DNA from: Myxococcales bacterium
GTDB lineage: Bacteria; Myxococcota; Myxococcia; Myxococcales; Anaeromyxobacteraceae
DNA: 64,000 bases
Direction: 5' to 3'
Assembly: GCA_021806645.1 (NCBI GenBank)
Contig: JAJZQX010000011.1
Span: forward strand, 101,755 to 165,754
Of the stretch, positions 24,731 through 32,553 are shown piece by piece. The position numbers and the translations under genes were made by a program. The notes below the pieces were generated by a model that was not told the origin of the DNA, made no database searches, and saw only the letters and a program-made list of their open reading frames with translations. Every line of letters starts with the position of its first letter. The first letter of the stretch is position 1.

Positions 24731-26209
24731 TTGGTCTCCTGGCTCATGGCGGTGGTGGCGGCGCTTCCGGTGGCGGCGGTCTTCCTGCTCATCGGCTCGC
24801 GGCGGGCGCCGGCCTGGAAGGCCGCCCTGCTTGGCGCTGGGTTGGCCTTCCTGCTGGCGACCACGGTCTGGTCCATGCCACTGGCCGCGGCGCTGGCGGC
24901 GGTTGCCTACGGAGTCGCCACCGGGATCTACCCGATTCTCTACATCGTCTGGGGGTCGCTGTTGCTGTACCAGCTGACCGTCGTCACCGGCTGGGCGGAG
25001 CGGCTCCGGACCAGCATGGCGCACCTGGCAACGGATCGTCACCTGCTGCTTCTCCTGGTGGGCTTCGGCTTCGCCGCGTTCCTGGACAGCACCGCCGGCT
25101 TCCTCACGCCCGTGACCGTGGCCACTGCGCTGCTGGTCGGTCTGGGCGTGCCCGCGCTGGAGGCAGCGGCGTACACGCTGGTGGCCTCCTCGCTCCCACC
25201 CATCTTTGGCGCCATGGGTATCCCGGTCCTGGTGATGGCCGAGGTGGCGGAGGTGCCGCTGGAGGCGCTGGCCAGGACGCAGGCCGCCATCGCTGCCTTG
25301 CTCATCGTGGGGTTTCCCGCGTGGCTCACCGTGACGTTCGGCGGGATGGCGGCCCTTCGGCGGCTCTGGTGGCCGGCGCTGGCGGCTGGCCTCGCCTATG
25401 GGACCGCGCTCTGGTGGACGGTGACCCGCGTCAGCCTCTACCCGGCCGGGCTGGTGGCCGCAGTGGCTGCGCTGCTCGCCATCTGGGTGACCGCCGGCCA
25501 CCGCCGCCTCACTGGCCCTGATGGGTCCTGGCGCGCCGCCCGGCCCTGGTGGCCGTACTGGGTGCTGATGGGCGCGGTCGTGGTCTGGTCACTTCCGGCA
25601 GTGTCGACTGTGCTGGGCCGCTCCACGATCTTGGTGAGAATGCCGGTGCTCCAGACCCTGAGCTGGCGCCTCGACCTGCTCGCGTCTCCGGGTACTGCCA
25701 TCCTCGCCGCCACGGCGCTGGTGGCCTTGTTCGCTCGGAGTTCGTTGGCCCAGGTCGCCGAGGCCGTGGTTGCCTCAGCACGCCAGGTTCGCTACCCGCT
25801 CGTGAACATGCTCAGCATGTTCGCCTTGGCTCAGCTCATGAACGCGAGCGGGATGACTCGTTCGCTGGGCATGGCCGTGGCCGGCGCCCGCGGGGCATTC
25901 CCCCTCTTGAGCCCGTTCCTGTCCTGGTTTGGCGGTGCGCTGGCGGGGAGCAACACCGCTTCCAACGCACTCCTCGGACGGCTCCAATCCTTGACCGCGA
26001 GCCAGCTCGGCCTCGACCCGCTGCTTGTCGTCGCCATCGCTGGAGCGGCGGCGCCGCTCGGGAAGATGGTGGCTCCGCAGGTCATCGCGGCAGCCGTCGG
26101 GGCGGCACGGCTGGAGGGGGCCGAGGGGCGGCTGCTCCGAATTGGGCTACTGCACGGGCTGCTCTGGACGAGCCTGCTCGGTGTGGCAGGAATGCTCCTG
26201 ATGTGGTGA
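24731..26209 (+). CDS. L-lactate permease family (LctP) transporter
   Basis: A 492-residue integral membrane protein of the lactate permease family, with about twelve hydrophobic segments and the C-terminal signature 'FGGALAGSNTASNALLGRLQ' close to the LctP/GlcA 'GSNTSSNALFG' motif, plus 'APLGKMVAPQ'. It follows livF by 12 bp, so it is the last gene of the operon. TTG 24731 gives MVSWLMAV; ATG 24746 is an alternative start. LctP proteins move short 2-hydroxy-acids (lactate, glycolate), which fits a pathway containing a LarA-type enzyme. Having both an ABC importer and a permease suggests two related substrates, or export of an intermediate. Confidence 0.88.
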   Translation: MVSWLMAVVAALPVAAVFLLIGSRRAPAWKAALLGAGLAFLLATTVWSMPLAAALAAVAYGVATGIYPILYIVWGSLLLYQLTVVTGWAERLRTSMAHLATDRHLLLLLVGFGFAAFLDSTAGFLTPVTVATALLVGLGVPALEAAAYTLVASSLPPIFGAMGIPVLVMAEVAEVPLEALARTQAAIAALLIVGFPAWLTVTFGGMAALRRLWWPALAAGLAYGTALWWTVTRVSLYPAGLVAAVAALLAIWVTAGHRRLTGPDGSWRAARPWWPYWVLMGAVVVWSLPAVSTVLGRSTILVRMPVLQTLSWRLDLLASPGTAILAATALVALFARSSLAQVAEAVVASARQVRYPLVNMLSMFALAQLMNASGMTRSLGMAVAGARGAFPLLSPFLSWFGGALAGSNTASNALLGRLQSLTASQLGLDPLLVVAIAGAAAPLGKMVAPQVIAAAVGAARLEGAEGRLLRIGLLHGLLWTSLLGVAGMLLMW

Positions 26210-26267
26210 GGAACAACGCCGCGGCACTGACGCCGGTTGCGCCAGGCCATTCGCGGTTGTATGTAAC

Positions 26268-26277
26268 TTCCGGAAGA
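26268..26277. promoter_or_regulatory. Palindrome upstream of AbiE-type TA operon
   Basis: CTTCCGGAAG is a perfect 10-bp palindrome 10 bp upstream of the antitoxin ATG, embedded in a locally AT-rich stretch (TTGTATGTAA). AbiEi-type antitoxins autoregulate by binding inverted repeats in their promoters, so this is a candidate operator. Confidence 0.4.
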
Positions 26278-26287
26278 TAAAGGACCT

Positions 26288-26869
26288 ATGGCCGTCGCAA
26301 CCCACCCCCAACTTCGCCCCGGGCGCGCCTACCGGACCAAGGACCTGGCCGGCTGGAGCGCCAACGCGCCGAGGCTCGCCAAGCGGTTGGTGCGGGAAGG
26401 TCAGCTTGTTCCTCTGGCCCACGGCCTCTTCGCCCACCCGCGCAAGGGTCGCTTCGGCGACGTGCCACCGACCGATGAGGAGGTCATGCGGGCCTTCCTC
26501 GACGGGGGAAGGTTCGTCTTCACCGGGCCCGAGCGGTGGAACGCCCTGGGCCTCGGGACCACGGCCCTGTTCGCGGTACCCCTGGTCTACAACACCAAGC
26601 GCTCCGGGTCCTTCGAGCTCGGCGGCCGGCGGTACGTCCTGCGCCGCGTGGCCTTCCCGTCGCGCCCGGCGGCGGAGTGGTTCGTCGTCGACCTCTTCGA
26701 GAACGCCGACCGCGCGGGAGCGGCGCCGGCGGAACTGGCCAGGGCGCTGCGCCGCGCGGTGGCCGCCGGCTCGTTCGACGCGGACCGGCTTCGCGAGATG
26801 GCGCAGCGCTACGGGACCCGCCGGACCAAGGCGCTCGTGGAGAGCGCCCTGGAGGCGAGCGTCACATGA
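26288..26869 (+). CDS. AbiEi-like antitoxin (type IV TA)
   Basis: A 193-residue protein of the AbiEi/DUF6088 antitoxin group. The N-terminal winged helix ('AYRTKDLAGWSANAPRLAKRLVREGQLVPLAHGLFAHP', in pieces) binds DNA, and the C-terminal part ('FVFTGPERWNALGLGTTALF') is the AbiEi C-domain that counters the toxin. The stop overlaps the toxin start as ATGA. Type IV antitoxins do not bind the toxin directly. The locus lies directly after the catabolic operon, so it may be a cargo gene of the accessory segment. Confidence 0.87.
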   Translation: MAVATHPQLRPGRAYRTKDLAGWSANAPRLAKRLVREGQLVPLAHGLFAHPRKGRFGDVPPTDEEVMRAFLDGGRFVFTGPERWNALGLGTTALFAVPLVYNTKRSGSFELGGRRYVLRRVAFPSRPAAEWFVVDLFENADRAGAAPAELARALRRAVAAGSFDADRLREMAQRYGTRRTKALVESALEASVT

Positions 26870-27825
26870 GCCTTCCGCACGAAGACCGCGACTTCGCAGA
26901 CCTGGTGGCCGTGGTCGCCCGGCGTCGCCGTCTCGCGCCGGCGCTCGTGGAGAAGGACTACTGGGTCACCCATGTCCTGTGGGGTCTGCACCGGCTCGGG
27001 CTGGAGATCTGGTTCAAGGGCGGGACGTCGCTCTCGAAGGGCTTCGGCCTGATCGAGCGCTTCTCGGAGGACCTCGATCTCAAGATCGAGCCAGGGGCCC
27101 TCCGAGCACTGTCCGCCGTCAGGAACTGGAAGAGCGAGGGGAAGAAGGCAGTCCAGGAGCGGCAGGCCCACTTCAAGGCGCTGCAGCGCCTAGTCGAGAT
27201 CCGTGGGATCGAGATCTCGACGGATTCAACCTTCGAGGATCCAGCGCACCGGAGCGCGCAGTTCCGCGCGATTTACTCGGGCGCTCACCTTTCCGGCTTG
27301 GGGATGTTGCGGCCATTCGTGCTCCTCGAGGTCGGCGACGCCCGGGTGACTCCCTTCGTTCGCCGTGACATGACCTCCTTCATCCATGAGGAACTCGGGG
27401 CGCTGGGGCAAATCGGCACGTTCGACGACAACAGGCCGAAGGCGGTTCGCTGCGTCCATCCGCTCGTGACGCTCATCGAGAAGCTGGACGCGCTGCGGCG
27501 TCGCGTGCCGCGGGGCGACGTCGCGCCGGCCGCGTTCGTCCGTCACTTCGAGGACGCAGCGCACATCATCGCGGCGGAGGACGAATTGCCGGCACTCGAG
27601 GGCTACGAGAGCCCGCGTGCCCTTGCTGAGGATATGCTCGCCCAGCGCCAGGTGGCTGCGATCCCGACGGCAGTAGACGCCGCGTTCAATCCGGACGCGG
27701 GCCCGCGCTTCGCGGAGATCCGGCGGGCACACGAGGCGATCGCGCCGATGTTCTGGGGGCCTCGGATCGGCCTGGACGCTGCCTGCGCGACGATCCGGGT
27801 GTGGGTGGCCAAGCGGCTGGCGTAA
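26866..27825 (+). CDS. AbiEii-like nucleotidyltransferase toxin
   Basis: A 319-residue toxin of the AbiEii (nucleotidyl transferase) family. The polymerase-beta-like motifs are clear: 'FKGGTSLSKGF' (residues ~49-59) and 'FSEDLDLKI' (~67-75), then 'EKLDALRRRVPRG'. Characterised relatives add nucleotides to tRNA acceptor ends and halt growth. Started at ATG 26866, coupled to the antitoxin; the open frame extends upstream only as shadow. Confidence 0.9.
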   Translation: MSLPHEDRDFADLVAVVARRRRLAPALVEKDYWVTHVLWGLHRLGLEIWFKGGTSLSKGFGLIERFSEDLDLKIEPGALRALSAVRNWKSEGKKAVQERQAHFKALQRLVEIRGIEISTDSTFEDPAHRSAQFRAIYSGAHLSGLGMLRPFVLLEVGDARVTPFVRRDMTSFIHEELGALGQIGTFDDNRPKAVRCVHPLVTLIEKLDALRRRVPRGDVAPAAFVRHFEDAAHIIAAEDELPALEGYESPRALAEDMLAQRQVAAIPTAVDAAFNPDAGPRFAEIRRAHEAIAPMFWGPRIGLDAACATIRVWVAKRLA

Positions 27826-27887
27826 GTTGGAGACCACGGCTCCTGGATGGCAACGGAATGGCGAGTGCCGCCGTCACTTCTGCGCGA

Positions 27888-27921
27888 GAAACGAAAACCC
27901 CGTAAGCCGGTGGGCTTACGG
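27888..27921 (-). terminator. Rho-independent terminator after the tRNA genes
   Basis: On the minus strand, CCGTAAGCC-CACC-GGCTTACGG is a perfect 9-bp hairpin (27900-27921) followed by GGTTTTCGTTT. It lies 13 bp beyond the tRNA-Asp 3' end and so ends the tRNA transcript. The stem may also stop read-through from the convergent toxin gene. Confidence 0.75.
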
Positions 27922-27934
27922 AGTCGGGAAATGG

Positions 27935-28008
27935 CGGGGTGTGCGGGGCTCGAACCCGCGGCCTCCAGCGTGACAGGCTGGCGTTATAACCGACTTAACT
28001 AACACCCC
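27935..28008 (-). tRNA. tRNA-Asp (GTC)
   Basis: A complete 74-nt cloverleaf on the minus strand: acceptor GGGGTGT/ACACCCC, D-stem GTTA/TAAC, anticodon stem CCAGC/GCTGG enclosing loop CTGTCAC (anticodon GTC), T-arm GCGGG-TTCGAGC-CCCGC, discriminator G. No CCA is encoded. It is co-transcribed with the tRNA-Val 9 bp upstream. Confidence 0.93.
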
Positions 28009-28017
28009 AGAGAGTAG

Positions 28018-28089
28018 TGGGCGGAGCAGGTTTCGAACCTGCGACCCTCGCCTTGTAAGGGCGACGCTCTACCCCTGAGCTATCCGCCC
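28018..28089 (-). tRNA. tRNA-Val (TAC)
   Basis: A complete 72-nt cloverleaf on the minus strand: acceptor GGGCGGA/TCCGCCC, D-arm GCTC-AGGGGTAGA-GC, anticodon stem TCGCC/GGCGA around loop CTTACAA (anticodon TAC), T-arm GCAGG-TTCGAAA-CCTGC, discriminator A. No encoded CCA. First gene of the two-tRNA unit. Confidence 0.93.
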
Positions 28090-28225
28090 AAGGCGAAAGC
28101 GGGCCGGTATCTAGCCCGCCGGGTACCCCCCTGTCAACGCCCGGCGCGACGATCCAACCCCGCAACGTCACAGGCCTGTTCGGTTCCTTGTACCGCCGCG
28201 AAGCGGGTGGTACCACCCCTTTCGA

Positions 28226-30928
28226 ATGGCCTTCAAGCAAGGGCAAAAGCTCATCCACCGCGCCCAGCGCGCCTGGGGCGTCGGCGTGGTCATCCAGGTC
28301 GATGACGACGGCCGCCGCGTCGCCGTCCGCTTCGCCGGCCGCGACGGCATCACCCTCGTCTCCGGCCGCGACCCGGCCCTGCTCGCCGTCCCCGACGATA
28401 CCCCCATCGACGCCGACGCCGGCGGCCCGCTCGACGCCCTCGCCGCCGGCCAGCCCGGCCCCGCCTCCTCCTGGGCCATCCGCTCGCGCGCCCTCAAGCT
28501 CGACGCCCTGCGCCGCGCCGACGGCCTCGGCGCGCTCCTCTCCTCCCGCGTCCACGTCCTCCCCCACCAGGTCGGCGCCGCCGGTCGCATCCTCGCCGAC
28601 CGCCTCCCGCGCTTCGTCCTGGCCGACGAGGTCGGCCTCGGCAAGACGGTCGAGGCCGGCCTGGTCTTCGCCGGCATGCGCCAGCTCGGCCTGGCCGAGC
28701 GCGTGCTGGTGGTGGTGCCCGAGCACCTCGCCTTCCAGTGGCTGGCCGAGCTCTTCCACAAGTTCAACGCCCTCTTCACGCTCCTCACGCCGTCGCGGCT
28801 GGAGGAGCTGGGCGGCCCGGAGGCGGCGCTCACCCGCTCGCCGCTGGCCATCGTCTCCTACGAGGCCCTCCTCGCCGACGAGGAGCTGGCCACCGCCGCC
28901 GCCGCGCTGCCGCTCGATCTGGTCATCGTGGACGAGGCCCACCACCTGGCCAGCGACGCCCTCCACGACGTGGTGGCGCCGCTCTGCCACCGCGCCTTCG
29001 GCGCGCTCCTGCTCACCGCCACGCCGGTCCGGCTCGATCCGCGCGAGTACTTCCGCCTCCTCTCGCTGGTCGAGCCCATCCCCAGCACCACCGAGCAGGC
29101 CTTCCTCGACCGGCTCGAGCAGCACGAGGCCTACGCCACTGTGGCCCGCGAGCTGCTCGGCGGCGGTGCCGTGCCGGTGGCGTTGAAGAAGCTCCACAAG
29201 CTCTCGCCCGACGACCCCCTCTTCGACGACGGCGAGCTCACCAGCGACGACCTGCTGGCCCACCTGGCCGACCACTACTCCCTCTCCGCCCGGCTCATCC
29301 GCAACCGGCGCGTCAAGGTGGGCGCCTTCACGGCCCGCAAGCTGCAGCGATTCGACGTGCCGGCCGGCGGCCGCATGAAGGCGCTGGTCGAACTCTGCGC
29401 CGGCCTCGCCAAGGCCGGCGAGAAGGTGCTGGTCTTCGGCTCCGACCCCGACCACCTGGCCGAGCTGCAGGCCGGCATCGCCGGCGCCGGCTACGAGGCG
29501 CTCAGCTACGACGGCGCCCGCACGCTCGAGGCCCGGGATCGGCTGGTGGCCCGCTTCCGCGATCCCGAAGGGCCGCGCCTGCTCCTCTCCGGCGAGGCCG
29601 GGGGCGAAGGGCGCAACTTCCAGTTCGCCGCCCACCTGGTCTGCGCCGACCTGCCCGAGTCGCCGCTGGTGCTGGAGCAGCGCATCGGCCGGCTCGATCG
29701 GCTCGGCCAGACCAGGCCGGTGCAGATCCACCTGGTGGTCGAGCCGGGCGAGGAGCGCTTCCTCGCCGACCTCTATGAGCACGAGATCGGCATCTTCGAG
29801 GAGCCGGTCGGCGGCCTCGACACGGTGCTCGCCTCGCTCCCCGACGAGCTGGCCGCCCTGCGCAAGAAGAAGACCGCCAGGGCCCGCGCCGACTTCCGCG
29901 CCAGGCTGGCCGCCCGCGTCGCCGAGGCCCGCCGCGTCCAGCACGAGGGCGATCCGCTCCTCGACATCCGCTCCGCCTCGCTCCCCGAGCTGGCGGCGCT
30001 GGTCGGCAACGCCTTCGCCCGGCTCGGCGAGGAGCCGCCCGACGCCATCGCCTCGCTCCGCGGCGTCCCCACCGAGACCGGCATGGAGGCGGTGCGCGAG
30101 GCGCTGATCACCCTCTCGCGCTGGCTGGAGGAGGAGCTGGAGGACCTCGGCACCGACATCGGCCGGCGCATCGGCCTCGACGTGGACACCGACCAGAACG
30201 TCTCGCCGTTCGAGGTCGCCTTCACCATCGGCTCCGGCCTGCGCGTCGAGGCCCTGCCCGGCATGGCCGTCCCCGACGAGCCGGAGACGCTGCTCGGCTC
30301 CTTCTGGCGCGAGACCGCCGTGCAGCGCGACGAGCTGGAGTGGTACGCCACCGGCCACCGGCTGGTCGAGGCGCTCATCGGCATCGCCCGCGACGGCGAC
30401 GCCGGCCGGGTGGCGGTGATGCGCCGCCCCTGGGCCTCCCGCCGCGGCAGCCTGGCCATCCGCTTCACGCTGCAGTGGGCCACCGGCGCCGACACCACGC
30501 CGGGCGCCCGGGTCGGCTCGCGCCAGGCCTCCCGCTACCTGGCCGGCGAGCCGATCACCGTGATGGTGGACCTCGACGCTCACCGGCTCATCACCGGCGG
30601 CGGCGAGCGGCTGGAGGCCGAGGCCGACGAGGCCGAGGACGTCCGCGTCGGTGGCGTGCCACCGGCGCTGCTGGAGCGGGCCCGCGAGGCCGCCCAGGCC
30701 GAGGCCGAGACCCGGCTCGCCAAGCGCAAGAAGGAGGCGCTGGCCCGGCTCGACGCCCACGCCAGCGGCGAGGAGCAGCGGCTCATCGAGGTCGCCTTCG
30801 CCGGCGGGACCGGCAAGAAGCTGGTCGAGGCCGCGCTCGGCGCCGTCCGCCAGCACCGCCGCGTCACCGCCGCCTCGCTGGAGCGGGTCACGCTGGCGCT
30901 GGATGCGGTGGCGCTGATCGTGCCGTAG
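28226..30928 (+). CDS. RapA-like SNF2/SF2 helicase
   Basis: A 900-residue Swi2/Snf2-type ATPase resembling RapA, the RNA-polymerase-associated recycling factor. Motif I 'DEVGLGKTVEAGL' is near residues 134-146, DEAH is at 236-239, 'LLTATPVRLDP' is motif III, and 'QRIGRLDRLGQTRPVQIH' is motif VI near 490. An N-terminal Tudor-like region ('WGVGVVIQVDDDGRRVAVRF') precedes the motor. The C-terminal third is rich in charged helices. Codon use here shows extreme C/G at third positions compared with the catabolic operon. Start ATG 28226; no strong Shine-Dalgarno. Confidence 0.87.
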   Translation: MAFKQGQKLIHRAQRAWGVGVVIQVDDDGRRVAVRFAGRDGITLVSGRDPALLAVPDDTPIDADAGGPLDALAAGQPGPASSWAIRSRALKLDALRRADGLGALLSSRVHVLPHQVGAAGRILADRLPRFVLADEVGLGKTVEAGLVFAGMRQLGLAERVLVVVPEHLAFQWLAELFHKFNALFTLLTPSRLEELGGPEAALTRSPLAIVSYEALLADEELATAAAALPLDLVIVDEAHHLASDALHDVVAPLCHRAFGALLLTATPVRLDPREYFRLLSLVEPIPSTTEQAFLDRLEQHEAYATVARELLGGGAVPVALKKLHKLSPDDPLFDDGELTSDDLLAHLADHYSLSARLIRNRRVKVGAFTARKLQRFDVPAGGRMKALVELCAGLAKAGEKVLVFGSDPDHLAELQAGIAGAGYEALSYDGARTLEARDRLVARFRDPEGPRLLLSGEAGGEGRNFQFAAHLVCADLPESPLVLEQRIGRLDRLGQTRPVQIHLVVEPGEERFLADLYEHEIGIFEEPVGGLDTVLASLPDELAALRKKKTARARADFRARLAARVAEARRVQHEGDPLLDIRSASLPELAALVGNAFARLGEEPPDAIASLRGVPTETGMEAVREALITLSRWLEEELEDLGTDIGRRIGLDVDTDQNVSPFEVAFTIGSGLRVEALPGMAVPDEPETLLGSFWRETAVQRDELEWYATGHRLVEALIGIARDGDAGRVAVMRRPWASRRGSLAIRFTLQWATGADTTPGARVGSRQASRYLAGEPITVMVDLDAHRLITGGGERLEAEADEAEDVRVGGVPPALLERAREAAQAEAETRLAKRKKEALARLDAHASGEEQRLIEVAFAGGTGKKLVEAALGAVRQHRRVTAASLERVTLALDAVALIVP

Positions 30929-30955
30929 GAGTGCCGGCAGAAGGTAGGAAATGTC

Positions 30956-31348
30956 ATGGCCAAGTACGTGGTGACCTATGAGCGGGACGAAGGCGGCTGG
31001 TGGATCGCCGAGGTCCAGGGCGTCGCGGGCGTGAACAGCGACGGCCGGACGGTGGCCGATGCACGGCGCCGGGTGAGGGAGGCCCTGTCTCTCGCCATCG
31101 GGGACGCTGCCGCCGATCGGGCCGAGTTCGTCGATGACATCAAGTTGCCGGCCGATGTTCGCCGTGTGGTCAAGCAGGCCACCGTGGCGAGGGCCCGTCT
31201 CGATGACGTGCAGTCCAAGGCGATGGCAGCCACGGCCGCGGCCGCCAACGTGCTGACCAGGAAGTTCGGCCTCTCGGTGCGCGACGCCGCGGAGATGCTC
31301 GGCGTGTCCCACCAGCGCATCCAGCAGCTGGCCGGAGCCAAGCGGTAG
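30956..31348 (+). CDS. HicB-like protein with C-terminal helix-turn-helix
   Basis: 130 residues. The N-terminal ~50 residues match the HicB partial RNase-H fold ('YVVTYERDEGGWWIAEVQGVAG', in pieces), normally the antitoxin of a HicAB pair. The C-terminal ~45 residues ('LTRKFGLSVRDAAEMLGVSHQRIQQLAG') are a clear helix-turn-helix. No hicA-like double-stranded-RNA-binding ORF flanks it, so it is an orphan. GGTAGGAA precedes the ATG. It may act as a DNA-binding regulator or neutralise a toxin encoded elsewhere. Confidence 0.75.
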   Translation: MAKYVVTYERDEGGWWIAEVQGVAGVNSDGRTVADARRRVREALSLAIGDAAADRAEFVDDIKLPADVRRVVKQATVARARLDDVQSKAMAATAAAANVLTRKFGLSVRDAAEMLGVSHQRIQQLAGAKR

Positions 31349-31356
31349 GGAGGCCC

Positions 31357-32481
31357 ATGGACCTCGTCCCGCTGCTCCAGGCCCTCATCCGCATCGACTC
31401 CACGTCGAGCCGCCCCAACGGGCCGGTGCTCGACCTGCTGGAGGGGGAGCTGAAGCCGCTCGGCTTCCACACCCGGCGCCACCTCTGGACCGACCCCGAT
31501 GGCGTCGAGAAGCAGAACCTCACCTGCCGCCGCGGCCCCGACCTGCCCGGGGGCCTGGCCCTCATCGGCCACACCGACTGCGTCCCGTTCGATCCCGCCT
31601 GGAGCGAGGCCCTCACCGCGCCGGTCCGCGACGGCCAGGTCTTCGGCCGCGGCGCCGCCGACACCAAGGGCTTCCTCGCCGCCGCCGTCACCGCCGCCCG
31701 CCGCACCCGCCCCGGCCAGCAGCCGCTCACGCTCCTCTTCACCGCCGACGAGGAGATCGGCTGCCTCGGCGCCAAGCAGGCGCGGGCCGAGGGGCGCATC
31801 CGGCCGCGCCACGCCATCATCGGCGAGCCGACCTCGCTGGTGCCGGTGCGCGCCCACAAGGGCTACTGCACCGTGGACGTGGAGGTGACCGGCCTGGAAG
31901 GCCACAGCGCCTACCCCGACCTCGGCGCCTCGGCCGTCCACGCGCTGGGGCGGCTCCTCCTGGAGCTGGAGCGGATCGGCGGCGAGCTGAAGCTGGTCAC
32001 CGACGCCGCCTTCGATCCCCCCTACACCACCTGGAACGTCGGCGTGGTGGCCGGCGGCAAGGCGCGCAACATCATCGCCGGCCACTGCCACTTCACCTAC
32101 GAGTGGCGGCCGCTCCCCGGCCAGGAGCCGCGCCAGGCGCTCTGGCTGCTGGAGGGGGCCTGCGCCCGGCTGGTGGAGGACTGCGGCGGGCGGTTGCAGG
32201 TGGCGATCTCGTCGCTCCGCTCCGACGCCGCGGCCGTCACCCCGCCCGACGCCGAGATCGTCCGCTACCTGGAGCAGCGCAGCGGCCACGCCGCCATCAC
32301 CGTGCCGTTCGGCACCGAGCTGCCCGAGGTGATCGCCATGGGGGCCGAAGGCGTGGTCTTCGGCGCCGGCGACATCCGCGTGGCCCACCGGACCGGCGAG
32401 CACGTGGCGGTGGCCGAGCTGGAGCAGGCCGCCGACATCCTCACCGGCGCCATCGAGCGGTTCTGCGGCGCCGCGGGGTAG
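31357..32481 (+). CDS. argE: M20 family acetylornithine deacetylase-like enzyme
   Basis: A 374-residue M20 dizinc hydrolase. Metal and catalytic residues are visible: 'GHTDCVPFD' (zinc His), 'GRGAADTKGF' (bridging Asp), 'FTADEEIGCLGA' (catalytic Glu pair), 'GEPTSLVPVRAHKGY', and the dimerisation-domain 'EGHSAYPDLGASAVHAL'. The pattern fits ArgE, which frees ornithine from N-acetylornithine; a related N-acyl-amino-acid deacylase is the alternative. It lies 8 bp after the HicB-like gene. Confidence 0.82.
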   Translation: MDLVPLLQALIRIDSTSSRPNGPVLDLLEGELKPLGFHTRRHLWTDPDGVEKQNLTCRRGPDLPGGLALIGHTDCVPFDPAWSEALTAPVRDGQVFGRGAADTKGFLAAAVTAARRTRPGQQPLTLLFTADEEIGCLGAKQARAEGRIRPRHAIIGEPTSLVPVRAHKGYCTVDVEVTGLEGHSAYPDLGASAVHALGRLLLELERIGGELKLVTDAAFDPPYTTWNVGVVAGGKARNIIAGHCHFTYEWRPLPGQEPRQALWLLEGACARLVEDCGGRLQVAISSLRSDAAAVTPPDAEIVRYLEQRSGHAAITVPFGTELPEVIAMGAEGVVFGAGDIRVAHRTGEHVAVAELEQAADILTGAIERFCGAAG

Positions 32482-32492
32482 GGCATCGGTCA

Positions 32493-32533
32493 GTGGTTGA
32501 AAGTCAGCCACCGCGTGGTTGATTTTCAACCAC
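32493..32533. promoter_or_regulatory. Two tandem 8-3-8 palindromes upstream of AAA_14 gene
   Basis: GTGGTTGA-AAG-TCAGCCAC (32493-32511, one mismatch) and GTGGTTGA-TTT-TCAACCAC (32515-32533, perfect) share identical left arms. Their centres are 22 bp apart, about two helical turns, so two dimers could bind on one face of the DNA. The pair ends 20 bp before the ATPase ATG. A strong operator candidate; the regulator is unknown. Confidence 0.6.
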
Positions 32534-32553
32534 GAAGCGGCCAGGATTCCGCC

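Noticed and set aside
27995..31312. 1105-residue open frame on the minus strand opposite the RapA-like gene
   Set aside because: It covers tRNA genes and is rich in Gly/Ala/Asp/Glu/Gln/Arg in the pattern of an antisense shadow; the plus strand has clear helicase motifs.
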